A stretch of DNA of 64,000 bases from CBDEGU01 sp965238045. Its GTDB lineage: Bacteria; Acidobacteriota; Terriglobia; Bryobacterales; UBA6623. The position numbers and the translations under genes were made by a program. Numbering within the stretch: position 1 is the stretch's first letter; each line of letters begins with the position of its first letter. The stretch covers positions 1,488,001 to 1,552,000 of the forward strand of contig CBDEGU010000012.1 in NCBI GenBank assembly GCA_965238045.1. The letters are read 5' to 3'. Below the pieces are notes generated by a model, which saw only the letters and a list, made by a program, of their open reading frames with translations, had not been told where the DNA came from and did not search any database. This document shows, one piece after another, positions 1 through 8,121 of this stretch.

Positions 1-508
1 TCGTAAGCTGATTGGGCCGAACCGGACTGCATCTCTAGCCGCAGGGAACGCCCATCGCGGTCCCGCGGGACAGACACCGGTAGTCGGCCGCTACAACCGG
101 TGTGTCAGACTCTTCTAGGGCGATCCCCTCGCGTGAAAATGTGACGGTCGTGCTATTTACCGGATGAGGCCGGAGTGTTACGTTTAGAGGCGTAAGGATA
201 CAGAAGAATACAATGCTCTCGTTGTTCCTGACACCTGCGACTGGAAACTGGTGCGGGCGAAGAGCCTCTGTTGCCGGAGAGAAAACGCGAATCAAGCGAG
301 CTCTTCCCGCGCGGATGTCCTCAGGTTCCATCGCTTCCGGGCGAACGAAATATACCTGGAGTTGAATGTGCTAGCCGATACACTGGGCAACTTGCGGCGG
401 CTCAAACTGCCGCATCGAATCAAGAACTGGTCACTGACGAGTCTGCAACAACGGCTCCTGAAGCACGCGAGTTCCAATTCCGGCCCAGACAAACCACACC
501 ACCGTGAG
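1..508. other. Left edge, no recognised gene
   Basis: I see no convincing gene here. An open frame of about 98 codons exists on the minus strand (35-331) but it has no recognisable motif and no good ribosome binding site. The frame of the PilZ gene stays open back to about 251, so an N-terminal extension of that protein cannot be fully excluded, but the extension is low in recognisable structure. The stretch probably holds the promoter of the PilZ gene. Confidence 0.3.
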
Positions 509-1033
509 ATGGAGCGGCGCCCGGCGTCGGATTCGGCGGAAGTTTTCTGGTTCGATGACGACGACGTGCGGCGGGAGGCCAGCGCGCGCGTTGTCGACGC
601 CACCGCGGATGGATTCGGGTTAGTGACCGCTGACCCTCTTCCGGTGGGGCGCGCCGTTTGGCTGATCAGCCCGGCTTGCGACGAGCGTAAGGTGGTCGTA
701 CGGCATTGTTCGCCGCTGGCGGACAAATGGAAATCCGGGGTCTATTGGGTGAAGTCAGAGCGGAGGCGCACGGACCGCTGGCCGGCGAGCGGGAGCGCGG
801 CGCTGACCTGGACCGGCGGCGGCAAACGCCACGAGGTGATCGTCGAGATAATGGATATCACCGAAAGCGGTGCACGGGTGGACTCACCCGTTGAGATCCC
901 GATGGGGGCGACTTGCCAAATCAGTGGCACGGAGTTCCGATGTGAAGGTCACGTTTGCAACCGGGTTCCGGCGCCGAAGGATCGCTACAGGGTTGGGATA
1001 GAGTTTTACCGCAGTTCCATTTTCCGTTTCTGA
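509..1033 (+). CDS. PilZ domain protein (candidate c-di-GMP receptor)
   Basis: A 174-residue protein whose C-terminal half reads as a PilZ domain. An RxxxR-type box (RRTDR, near residue 90) is followed by beta-strand-like segments, then DITESG, which fits the second PilZ motif D/NxS/TxxG, and a closing YRVGIEF strand typical of the fold. The N-terminal half (VFWFDDDDVRREASARVVDA onward, with VGRAVWLIS) resembles a degenerate second PilZ-like barrel. PilZ proteins bind cyclic di-GMP and tune motility or surface attachment, which would suit a position near flagellar genes; binding itself is inferred. I chose the ATG at 509 because the frame upstream shows no domain. A longer form starting near 251 is possible. 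Confidence 0.7.
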   Translation: MERRPASDSAEVFWFDDDDVRREASARVVDATADGFGLVTADPLPVGRAVWLISPACDERKVVVRHCSPLADKWKSGVYWVKSERRRTDRWPASGSAALTWTGGGKRHEVIVEIMDITESGARVDSPVEIPMGATCQISGTEFRCEGHVCNRVPAPKDRYRVGIEFYRSSIFRF

Positions 1034-1274
1034 GAGGTTGGTGACTGAGCGGCTTGACTGGTTCAGTGGGGGTGGCTGTCCCTTTCCCTGGTATACGTGT
1101 CGCGCTCACTACGGTTACAGAGAGCTGAGAGCCGGGCCGCGGGCCACCCACCGGCTTGTAGTTCGGCCCGAGGGCCCGCGTCCGTGATCAGGCTGGCGGG
1201 CCACGGGAGACGAGGGCGCGCTGGCGAAGGAAACGTTGCTTGATTCTGGCCGTCCGGGGCAGTACAATTTTGCC

Positions 1275-2351
1275 ATGCCTTGCCTGATGTTCCTGATAGC
1301 AATTTTTCTTTCTTTCCCCAGCCCCGGGGCTGGGGAATCGCGGAGCGGGCGATACCTCTACCTCAGCACGCCCGATGGCGCTCAGAAGGAGGGCCGGTCG
1401 AGTCCGGGCATTCTGATCTTCGACATCGATCAAGGACACAAATTTGTCCGCCGCATCGACATCCCGATTTTTGAAGAAGGTTTGCGCGGCATGACCGGGA
1501 ACCTCAAGACCCACAGCGTCTACTATTCGACGACCAATCGCCGGCTGGGCGCGTTCGACCTGGAGACGGAAAAGGTTGTTTGGGAAAAGACCTACGACGC
1601 CGGCTGCGATCGCTCTTCGATCACGATGGATGGCCAGAAACTCTACGTGCCAACAGGGTTTTGGTATTCCGGGGAGGATAGCGGTCTGCTGGTCGTTAAC
1701 GCCTCCAATGGCGAGCTGATTCGGCGCATCCGGGTCGGACCGCAGGCTCACAACAGTATCGTTAGTCTCGACGGACGGCGCCTCTATCTGGGCACAAGAA
1801 CCATGCTGACGATATTTGACACGGCCACCGACCGCATGATCCGGCAGATCGACGGCGTCGGGGAAAGCGGCATCTTCCCTTACACGATGGACAGCCGGAA
1901 CCGGATCGCCTACGTGTGTTTGGGCAAGCATGTCGGCTTCGACGTGGTAAACCTCGAGACAGGCGAAATTCTTCACCGGGTCTTCGCGGGAAAGGAACAC
2001 ATCCCGAACCGGACGCATGGCGCGGCGCTGACTCCCGATGAATCTGAACTATGGATCAGCGATCAGAAGGGCCGCCAGTTGTTCATTTTCGACGCCACGA
2101 AAATGCCACCCGTGGAAACCGGGGCCGTCGAGTTGTCGCAAGGCGGTCACGGCTGGGTGACCTTCAGCTTGGATGGCGCCTATGTCTGGACCCACACTCC
2201 CGACGTTTTCGACGCCCAGACGAAGAAGCTCGTCGCGACGCTCAAGGATGAGAACGGCAAACCCGTTAGCGGGTCGAAGTTCATTGAAGTTCATTTCCGC
2301 GACGGGAAGGTCGTGGCAATGGGCAACGAGTTCGGACTGGGACGCAAGTAG
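1275..2351 (+). CDS. Secreted YVTN/beta-propeller repeat protein
   Basis: A 358-residue protein beginning with a clear signal peptide (MPCLMFLIAIFLSFPSPGAG). The mature part is made of repeated beta-propeller blades of the YVTN type: GRYLYLSTPDG, LYVPTGFWYSGEDSGLLVVN, GRRLYLGTRTMLTIFDTATD, IAYVCLGKHVGFDVVNLETG and LWISDQKGRQLFIFDAT. Such proteins form periplasmic or surface propellers that bind partners or ligands; no catalytic residues are apparent. The ATG at 1275 was chosen over an in-frame ATG at 1236 because it puts the signal peptide at the N-terminus. The gene stands alone between the PilZ gene and a minus-strand gene. Its exact role is unknown. Confidence 0.7.
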   Translation: MPCLMFLIAIFLSFPSPGAGESRSGRYLYLSTPDGAQKEGRSSPGILIFDIDQGHKFVRRIDIPIFEEGLRGMTGNLKTHSVYYSTTNRRLGAFDLETEKVVWEKTYDAGCDRSSITMDGQKLYVPTGFWYSGEDSGLLVVNASNGELIRRIRVGPQAHNSIVSLDGRRLYLGTRTMLTIFDTATDRMIRQIDGVGESGIFPYTMDSRNRIAYVCLGKHVGFDVVNLETGEILHRVFAGKEHIPNRTHGAALTPDESELWISDQKGRQLFIFDATKMPPVETGAVELSQGGHGWVTFSLDGAYVWTHTPDVFDAQTKKLVATLKDENGKPVSGSKFIEVHFRDGKVVAMGNEFGLGRK

Positions 2352-2381
2352 CCCAGCGCCCGCCGTTCGGGCGTGCTCGCT

Positions 2382-2729
2382 TCAGCAGACCGGAAGCGCG
2401 GATACATCCACCGACATCCGGGGCCGCGTCAGATGCTTGAGCAGGCTTTCCGTCCCCAGCATCTCTTCGTACGCGCCCCGGACCGATTCCCGCATCGCGA
2501 GAAGCGAAGATTCCATCCGGTCGGTAACCGCCTCGATCGCATCGAGTTGCTCGGCGCGCAGTAGCGCGTCGCCGCCACCGAGGCAGTGCGTCCAACGGTC
2601 CCGGGGAGCAAGATAGTCCCGCAATACTTTGACCTGGTGCTCGATCAGCGGCATGTCGCCGGACTCAAGAGCCACGAGTAACATCTGGGTGGCTTCACAA
2701 CATTGTGTGTAGGTTCGTTCTGGATCCAT
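2382..2729 (-). CDS. Small helical protein, possible FlgN/FliT-type chaperone
   Basis: A 115-residue protein that I do not recognise with certainty. It is predicted to be largely helical: it opens with MDPERTYTQCCEATQMLLVA, continues with DMPLIEHQVKVLRDYLAPRD and has a second long helix around EQLDAIEAVTDRMESSLLAM. Size, composition and position next to a flagellar operon would fit a flagellar export chaperone of the FlgN or FliT type, but this is inference from context only. The start at 2729 was chosen because an AGGAG ribosome-binding sequence lies upstream; a longer frame to 2786 exists. It is divergent from the sigma-54 activator gene that follows. Confidence 0.4.
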   Translation of the reverse strand: MDPERTYTQCCEATQMLLVALESGDMPLIEHQVKVLRDYLAPRDRWTHCLGGGDALLRAEQLDAIEAVTDRMESSLLAMRESVRGAYEEMLGTESLLKHLTRPRMSVDVSALPVC

Positions 2730-3183
2730 CTCTGCTATTCTCCTTTTCCCAACCGCCCGCCGGACCACTCGGCGCGGCGTGCACAAATCTCCTTATCGGA
2801 GCGGACGGTTTCGACTAGAGAGGAATTACGATCCACGTCTGGGCGGGGGCGCTTGCGGGCGGCTAAGCAACTTGCCTGAGCCAGTTAGCCCGTCCGGGGC
2901 ATAGACTGCGCCCGCTTGGCGACACATGTATGGTCGCGAGGGAACTACCGATCAAATGGATGTGGACGGAATGGTGGTGGTCTAGCCCTGCTCGCCTCTT
3001 ATCGGTCAGCTGTCGCACGGTCTTACGAGCCGCTGCAAACCAGAGAACCTCTCTGCCAGCGACGATCGCCCCGTCTGTCTGGATCGCGGGCTGGAGGGTC
3101 GGTGGCCGCTACTGTGCTGCAAGTCTGTGCCGCAAGTCCGGCGGATGATTGGTGTTTCTTGCCGCCGGCTACCAGGAACTGAA
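2730..3183. other. Intergenic region upstream of the flagellar activator
   Basis: About 450 bases between a divergent pair. It should carry the promoters for both genes. I looked for a sigma-54 box (GG-N10-GC) and for a GEMM/c-di-GMP riboswitch near the GC-rich stretch at 2840-2920 and found neither with acceptable fit. An unsupported frame at 2916-3182 is a composition artefact. Confidence 0.35.
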
Positions 3184-4566
3184 TTGAGCAGAACACGAAG
3201 AGTACTTCATTTTGGACTCGACCCAGAGCAACTGCGCTGTCTGGCCGATTCGCAAGAGCGCGGCTTGTGGCGGCTGCAAGGAGCCGCGGAGTTTAGCGAC
3301 TGTCTTGCCTTGGTCGAGAGCCGCTCCTGCGATGTCCTGGTCACGGCTCCGGGCCCTGTGAGTACGCCCATCGAGCGTCTGGCCGAGGGGTGCTTGCGCA
3401 GCCGTCCGGCTCTGCCCATTCTGATGCTCGCCCGGCGGCCCGACTATGACGAGGCGATGAAGCTGGCGCGCTGCGGCGTGACGGAGTATCTCCCATGGTC
3501 GGGAGGGCTGGCGGCGGAGATTGAAAAGAGGATTGAACGGGCCTGCCAGGCCGGAGCCGGCGCGGCTGTCCAAGGAGCGGAAACCGCGGACGCGCTGGCC
3601 GGGATCGTGGGCTCGAGCCCGGCGATGAGGGAGGTCATCAATCTGGTGCGGCTGATTGCTCCGAGGCACTCCACCGTCCTGCTGACCGGGCGAACCGGAA
3701 CCGGCAAGGAACTCGTCGCGCGGGCGATTCACGAGATTTCTCCGCGCCGCGCCGGTCCCATGGTGATGGCCAACTGCGGCGCGATCCCCGAGAATTTGAT
3801 GGAAGCCGAGTTCTTCGGACACACGAAGGGGGCCTTCACGGGCGCCATCGGACAGCGCATCGGACGCTTCGAGCAGGCTCACCGCGGAACCATCTTTCTT
3901 GACGAAGTCGGCGAGCTCCCCCTTGAAATGCAGAGCAAGCTGTTGCGTGTCTTGCAGGAGAGGGAAGTCCAGCGCATCGGCGCCTCGGAGACGATCCGGG
4001 TCGACGTTCGGGTCGTCGCCGCCACGAACCGTGATCTCAACGAGATGGTCCGGCAGGGGATGTTTCGCGAAGACCTTTACTACCGTCTGAACGTCGTGCC
4101 TTTGCGGCTGCCGAGTTTGTCGGAAAGGGCCGAAGACGTTCCGCTGCTGGTCGAGCATCTGCTGACGCGGGTGTGCGAGAGAGAGAACCTGAAGCCGAAG
4201 AAGGTGGGTCTGGAAGCCATGCGGCGCATCCTGGAGTATGCCTGGCCGGGCAATGTGTGTCAGCTGGAAAACGCGATCGAGAAGGCCGTAGCGCTAAGTG
4301 GCGACCGGCTGTTGCTCTATCCTAGCGACTTCCCGATTCCAACGGCCCCGATTGCGAACCCCTTCCCGGTGGCGCCTCGGGTGACGCTGCCAGCCGGGGG
4401 GATTGATTTTGACTCGGTGGTCACGGGTCTGGAACTCGATCTGCTGCGCCAGGCATTGCGGCGCTCGGGCGGGAACAAGAAACGCGCCGCCGACCTGCTC
4501 GGCATCAAACGCACCACGTTTACGGCCAAGCTGCGGAGCTTGGAGACCGTCGAGGAGAAGACCTAG
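3184..4566 (+). CDS. Sigma-54-dependent transcriptional activator, flagellar type
   Basis: A 460-residue bacterial enhancer-binding protein of the FlrC/FleQ/NtrC class. Counting from this start, a degenerate receiver-like domain lacking a clear phospho-acceptor occupies residues 1-125. The AAA+ domain follows with Walker A GRTGTGKE (about 169-176), the sigma-54 contact loop GAFTGA (216-221) and Walker B TIFLDE (236-241), then a Fis-type helix-turn-helix ending GNKKRAADLLGIKRTTFTAK. It would drive sigma-54 RNA polymerase at flagellar promoters, and it lies 53 bases upstream of flgB in the same direction. I prefer the TTG at 3184 because AGGA (3174-3177) sits six bases ahead of it; GTG 3127 and ATG 3145 are in frame but lack a ribosome binding site. 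Regulation by a partner kinase is uncertain given the poor receiver. Confidence 0.85.
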   Translation: MSRTRRVLHFGLDPEQLRCLADSQERGLWRLQGAAEFSDCLALVESRSCDVLVTAPGPVSTPIERLAEGCLRSRPALPILMLARRPDYDEAMKLARCGVTEYLPWSGGLAAEIEKRIERACQAGAGAAVQGAETADALAGIVGSSPAMREVINLVRLIAPRHSTVLLTGRTGTGKELVARAIHEISPRRAGPMVMANCGAIPENLMEAEFFGHTKGAFTGAIGQRIGRFEQAHRGTIFLDEVGELPLEMQSKLLRVLQEREVQRIGASETIRVDVRVVAATNRDLNEMVRQGMFREDLYYRLNVVPLRLPSLSERAEDVPLLVEHLLTRVCERENLKPKKVGLEAMRRILEYAWPGNVCQLENAIEKAVALSGDRLLLYPSDFPIPTAPIANPFPVAPRVTLPAGGIDFDSVVTGLELDLLRQALRRSGGNKKRAADLLGIKRTTFTAKLRSLETVEEKT

Positions 4567-4619
4567 CGCGTCGGGTCCGTGCCCCGAGCATCCAAACAAG
4601 AGCGTGAGAGCAACAAACT

Positions 4620-4976
4620 ATGCTGGGAACCCAAACACTACTTTTGGCTCGCTACATGAATTTGCTGTCGGCGCGGCAGAAAGTTACCGCAACCAATATC
4701 GCGAACGCCGATACGCCCGGGTACCGGACCCGCGATGTTGACTTCGCGCTGGAGCTGGCTCGGGCGCTCGATGGCACGGGCTTGGAAAAGCCCGCTGCCC
4801 CGGCAGTACATGCAGTCGGCGGTCTGCCGGTGAAGAATGACGGCAACGATGTAGATCTCGACGCGGAACTGCGGCGCCTCTCCGAGACTGGCATCCGCTT
4901 TGGGCTCGCCGCCCTGCTGCTGAAGGGCAATCTCACCGCCGTGCGCCGCGCGATTCAAGAGGGGCGCAACGGCTAG
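4620..4976 (+). CDS. flgB: Flagellar basal-body proximal rod protein FlgB
   Basis: A 118-residue protein, slightly shorter than the usual 130-140. The N-terminus carries the rod/hook family signature LSARQKVTATNIANADTPGY, and the residues around it fold back on the C-terminal helix (GLAALLLKGNLTAVRRAIQE). FlgB forms the proximal rod just above the MS ring. It opens the flagellar operon; the next gene is flgC. Its stop codon TAG (4974-4976) is immediately joined to a large inverted-repeat element that separates it from flgC, which is unusual because flgB and flgC are normally tightly spaced. Confidence 0.9.
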   Translation: MLGTQTLLLARYMNLLSARQKVTATNIANADTPGYRTRDVDFALELARALDGTGLEKPAAPAVHAVGGLPVKNDGNDVDLDAELRRLSETGIRFGLAALLLKGNLTAVRRAIQEGRNG

Positions 4977-5246
4977 CAGCCCGTGGCAGGAGTCCGGCTG
5001 GACGCGCGGCGAGGATTTGCGGCCGCGGGCTAGGAGAGAGAAGGAGATCGATGCGGGACATCATCAACGACGAACGACAACGCCTGGGGTCGCAAGGCCT
5101 TGCCGCCCAAAGGGTCGCGGCGGCGCGGCACCGGCCGCTTCGTTGCGACTCGGTTGGGATGCACCACATCCTTGCCCTCGTCGCACCTCGCTTGCGGTCC
5201 CGAGGTGCTCGCAACTCGCCCGGCCCGGCTCCCGCCACGGGCTGCT
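4975..5246. repeat. Structured intergenic repeat, copy 1 (MITE- or RNA-like)
   Basis: This 272-base element begins inside the flgB stop with AGCAGCCCGTG and ends with CACGGGCTGCT, its exact inverted complement. Beyond the 11-base ends the arms still pair imperfectly (GCAGGAGTCCGG on the left, GCGGGAGCCGGG when the right end is reversed). The inner right half contains a nested hairpin: TGCGAC pairs with GTCGCA around GGATG/CATCC. Copy 2 follows fliE and a diverged copy 3 lies near tRNA-Arg. Copy 1 has about 100 extra bases in the middle (5035-5120). Nothing in it looks coding. It could be a miniature inverted-repeat transposon or a structured transcript segment. Confidence 0.75.
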
Positions 5247-5256
5247 GGAGGCAACC

Positions 5257-5730
5257 ATGAGTCTGTTCGACACTCTCAATATCAGCGCTTCGGGCCTGTC
5301 GGCCCAGAGGACGAGGGTCGATCTGCTTGCGGAAAACATCGCCAACTCGCAGACGACCCGGACACCCGCGGGCGGCCCGTACCGGCGGCGTCACGCCGTG
5401 TTTTCATCCGAGCCCGAGGCCGGCGTGTCGTTCGGGTCGTTGCTGCAAGGCTACCGTGCCGCGTTTCGAACACCGGCCGGCCTGCCATGGGGGGCCGAAG
5501 GCTCGGGCGTGCGGGTCGCCGAGATCGTCGTCGATTCGTCGCAGCCGCGGCTGCGCTACCTGCCCAGTCATCCCGACGCCGGAGCGGATGGCTACGTTGC
5601 CTTTCCGGCCTTCAATCCAGTGGAGGACATGGTGGATCTTACCGCCGGGGTTCGGGCCTACCAGGCCAACCTCGCTGTCATCAGCGCCGTGAAGGAGATG
5701 ATCCACCGCACGATCGATATCAGCCGTTAG
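5257..5730 (+). CDS. flgC: Flagellar basal-body rod protein FlgC
   Basis: A 157-residue protein, a little longer than typical FlgC (about 135-145). It starts MSLFDTLNISASGLSAQRTR, followed by the rod signature LLAENIANSQTTRTPAGGPY and ends with the conserved helix NPVEDMVDLTAGVRAYQANL. FlgC is part of the rod that crosses the periplasm. The ATG at 5257 has a GGAGG ribosome binding site at 5247-5251, right next to the end of the preceding repeat element; the frame stays open upstream only through that repeat. fliE follows after 73 bases. Confidence 0.93.
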   Translation: MSLFDTLNISASGLSAQRTRVDLLAENIANSQTTRTPAGGPYRRRHAVFSSEPEAGVSFGSLLQGYRAAFRTPAGLPWGAEGSGVRVAEIVVDSSQPRLRYLPSHPDAGADGYVAFPAFNPVEDMVDLTAGVRAYQANLAVISAVKEMIHRTIDISR

Positions 5731-5803
5731 CCTGGAGGCCGTGCCGTTCACGGCGGGCGGCGCACAGTGCCAGCGCGAGGCTGCAAGTAACGGAGGGTGA
5801 AAG

Positions 5804-6103
5804 ATGAATCCCATCAGCATCGAGAAAATCATCGCGCCGGATTTGATCCCTCAGCCGCCGGCAGCGGGCCGGGAAAAAGCCGGCGAGGGGTTCGCGAGCT
5901 TGCTCTCGGAGGCAATCGACCGCGTCGGCCAGCTGCAAGGCGAATCCGACCGGCAACTGCGGGCCTTGCTCGCCGGCGACCCCGTGGATCTGCACCGCGT
6001 GCTGCTCGCCAGCCAAAAAGCCGGGCTCGCCTCCGGGCTCATGATGAGCGTCCGCAACAAGCTCGTCGACGCCTATCAAGAAGTGATGCGAATGCAGGTT
6101 TAG
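5804..6103 (+). CDS. fliE: Flagellar hook-basal body complex protein FliE
   Basis: A 99-residue protein of normal FliE length. It has a variable N-terminus rich in Pro/Ala, then the family core GFASLLSEAIDRVGQLQGES, DPVDLHRVLLASQKAGLA and the C-terminal helix RNKLVDAYQEVMRMQV. FliE links the MS ring (FliF) to the proximal rod and is the first axial protein exported. A GGAGG Shine-Dalgarno precedes the ATG. As with flgB, its TAG stop (6101-6103) is fused to a copy of the intergenic inverted-repeat element. Confidence 0.92.
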   Translation: MNPISIEKIIAPDLIPQPPAAGREKAGEGFASLLSEAIDRVGQLQGESDRQLRALLAGDPVDLHRVLLASQKAGLASGLMMSVRNKLVDAYQEVMRMQV

Positions 6104-6274
6104 CAGCCCGTGATAGAAGTCCGGCTGGGCGCCCGGCAAAGATTTGGGGCGGCGCGGCGCCGACAGCTTCGTTGCGACTGGCTTGGGATGAGCCACATCC
6201 TCGCCCTCGTCGCGCCTCGCTTGCGGCCCGCGGCGCTGGCAACGTGCCCGGCCAGGCTTCCACCACGGGCTGCT
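6102..6274. repeat. Structured intergenic repeat, copy 2
   Basis: A 173-base element with the same 11-base inverted ends as copy 1 (AGCAGCCCGTG and CACGGGCTGCT). The arms continue to pair for about 30 bases (ATAGAAGTCCGG on the left; GTGGAAGCCTGG when the right arm is reversed). The core keeps the nested hairpin with GGGATG and CATCC inside GCGAC/GTCGC. Relative to copy 1, the second and fifth positions after the 11-base ends differ in both arms together (C to T, G to A), so pairing is maintained. The 158 bases between it and fliF (6275-6432) hold no gene. Confidence 0.78.
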
Positions 6275-6432
6275 GGCTTGGGGCGCGGGAACATGGTGGC
6301 TGAGTATCGGATCGCCGCGCGCCGGGTTACTCGATCGCCGGGCGAGACCGGGCCGCGTGATCCTCTGGCGAGTCAGCGGGCCGGTCAGACAACAAGTGGA
6401 ACCCAATTGCCCCCGGCCCGAGAGACCGACGA

Positions 6433-8094
6433 ATGATAGCGCAACTGCTAGCCGCTCTCCGCCAGATTTGGGAGAAGTCCGCCGAGTTCTGGAACGGCTT
6501 GAGCCGCGGGCGGAAGATCGTACTCGTTCTCGCGGCAGTCTCGGTTTTCTCTGGGATCTGGAAATTTCGAGACTACATGGCCCGCAGAGCTCTCCGGCCG
6601 TTCTATACTGATCTCGCCCCCGAAGAGGCCGGCGTTACGGTCTCTCGCCTCAAGCAGCTTGAGATTCCCTACCGCCTGGCGGCCGGCGGGACGACCATCA
6701 TGGTTCCCGAGAGCTACTTGGACGAGGCCAGGTTGCAGCTCGCGACCGAGAAGCTCCCCCGCGGCGGACGTTTGGGATTCGAACTCTTCGATGAATCGCG
6801 GTTCGGAGCCACCGAATTTACCGAACAGGTCAACTTCCGGCGCGCGCTTGAGGGTGAACTCGAACGCACCATCGTCTCCATCGAGCAAGTCAAGCATGCC
6901 CGGGTCCACATCAGCCTGCCGAAGCGATCGGTGTTCCTGGACTACGAGCAGCCGGCCAAGGCCTCGGTCGTTTTGGAACTAGAACGGGCTGTCGAACTGA
7001 CGCGCGAGCAAGTCGATTCCATCTCACATCTGATATCGAGCGCCGTCGAGGGGCTCGACCCGTCCCAGGTGGTCGTGGTCGACACCGGCGGGCATATTCT
7101 GGCCCGGCCGAAACAGGATCAGGGCGACTACAGCACCGGGCAACTGGATTTTCAGCGCCAGATCGAGGCCGAGCTTCGGAGGAAAATTCTGGCCACGCTG
7201 GAACCCTACGTGGGATTCGACCGCAGCCGGGCCAGCGTCGCCGCCGAATGCGACTGGAATGGCGGCGAGCAGACCGAGGAGATTTACGACCCCAATACGG
7301 TCATCATGACCAAACAACGCTCCGAAGAGCTGTCGCGGCCGCTGCAAGAGAGCGGCCTGCCCGGCACGGCGTCGAACCTTCCGAGACAGCCGGCCACGCC
7401 GCGGGAAGGCGCCGCCGAGCACTCTCGCACGATGGAGACGACCAACTATAAGACCAGCCGGACTGTCACCAGCATGCGCCTCGAACGCGGCAATATTAAA
7501 CGTCTGTCGGTCGCCGTGCTCGTGGATCAGGTCGTGTCTTGGGACGACGCGGCCAAGAAACTCGTGCGAACACCGCGAACGGTGGATGAGATGGAATCGC
7601 TTCGGAAGCTCGTCGTGGCTGCCGCGGGAATCGATGAGAAGCGCGGTGACGTGCTCATCATCGACAATTTGCCGTTTATGATCTTCGAGCAGCCAGCCGG
7701 GCCGCCCGAGGAACCCGAGACGGACCCGGGCGTGTTCTGGATGGACTGGTTGCGCAAAAACAGGTACAACTTCCTCGCCGCCTTCGTGGTTCTGGTGATC
7801 GGCTTGGTGGTCGCCATGGTGTGGGGCCGGAGCCACAAGAAGCGCAAGGTGCTGAAGGCGAAACGGGACTCCGAAGCCCGCAGCGAGAGGATGCAACAAG
7901 AATTGGAAGACGCCGAGGAGGTCCGCCAGTTGAAAGAAGCCGAAGAAGCCAAACTGCTCGAGGGACTTCGCAGCACCACCATGGGCACAAGCAAATCGCA
8001 GATCCTCAAGAAGCACCTGGAAGAGACCGCGACCAAAGACCCGGCGGGTTTCGTGGATCTTCTTCGATCCTGGATTCACGAGGACGATGAGTAA
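6433..8094 (+). CDS. fliF: Flagellar MS-ring protein FliF
   Basis: A 553-residue inner-membrane protein, standard for FliF. A first membrane helix (KIVLVLAAVSVFSGIW, residues 30-45) is followed by ring-building motif domains in the periplasm (LEIPYRLAAGGTTIMVPESY, EGELERTIVSIEQVKHARVH, VVVVDTGGHILARP), a Gly/Pro/Ser-poor linker and a second membrane helix near residue 445 (NFLAAFVVLVIGLVVAMVWG). The C-terminal tail (PAGFVDLLRSWIHEDDE) is the FliG-binding segment. FliF forms the base of the motor on which the switch and export gate assemble. fliG follows after 27 bases. Confidence 0.95.
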   Translation: MIAQLLAALRQIWEKSAEFWNGLSRGRKIVLVLAAVSVFSGIWKFRDYMARRALRPFYTDLAPEEAGVTVSRLKQLEIPYRLAAGGTTIMVPESYLDEARLQLATEKLPRGGRLGFELFDESRFGATEFTEQVNFRRALEGELERTIVSIEQVKHARVHISLPKRSVFLDYEQPAKASVVLELERAVELTREQVDSISHLISSAVEGLDPSQVVVVDTGGHILARPKQDQGDYSTGQLDFQRQIEAELRRKILATLEPYVGFDRSRASVAAECDWNGGEQTEEIYDPNTVIMTKQRSEELSRPLQESGLPGTASNLPRQPATPREGAAEHSRTMETTNYKTSRTVTSMRLERGNIKRLSVAVLVDQVVSWDDAAKKLVRTPRTVDEMESLRKLVVAAAGIDEKRGDVLIIDNLPFMIFEQPAGPPEEPETDPGVFWMDWLRKNRYNFLAAFVVLVIGLVVAMVWGRSHKKRKVLKAKRDSEARSERMQQELEDAEEVRQLKEAEEAKLLEGLRSTTMGTSKSQILKKHLEETATKDPAGFVDLLRSWIHEDDE

Positions 8095-8121
8095 CGGGAG
8101 GGTCCCGGATAGGAAACCATC

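Noticed and set aside
2830..2860. Possible sigma-54 promoter before the activator gene
   Set aside because: The distance between the GG and GC elements is not the required ten bases.
2840..2920. GC-rich segment resembling a c-di-GMP riboswitch near the PilZ and flagellar genes
   Set aside because: The invariant GCAAAGC-type core and paired helices could not be found.
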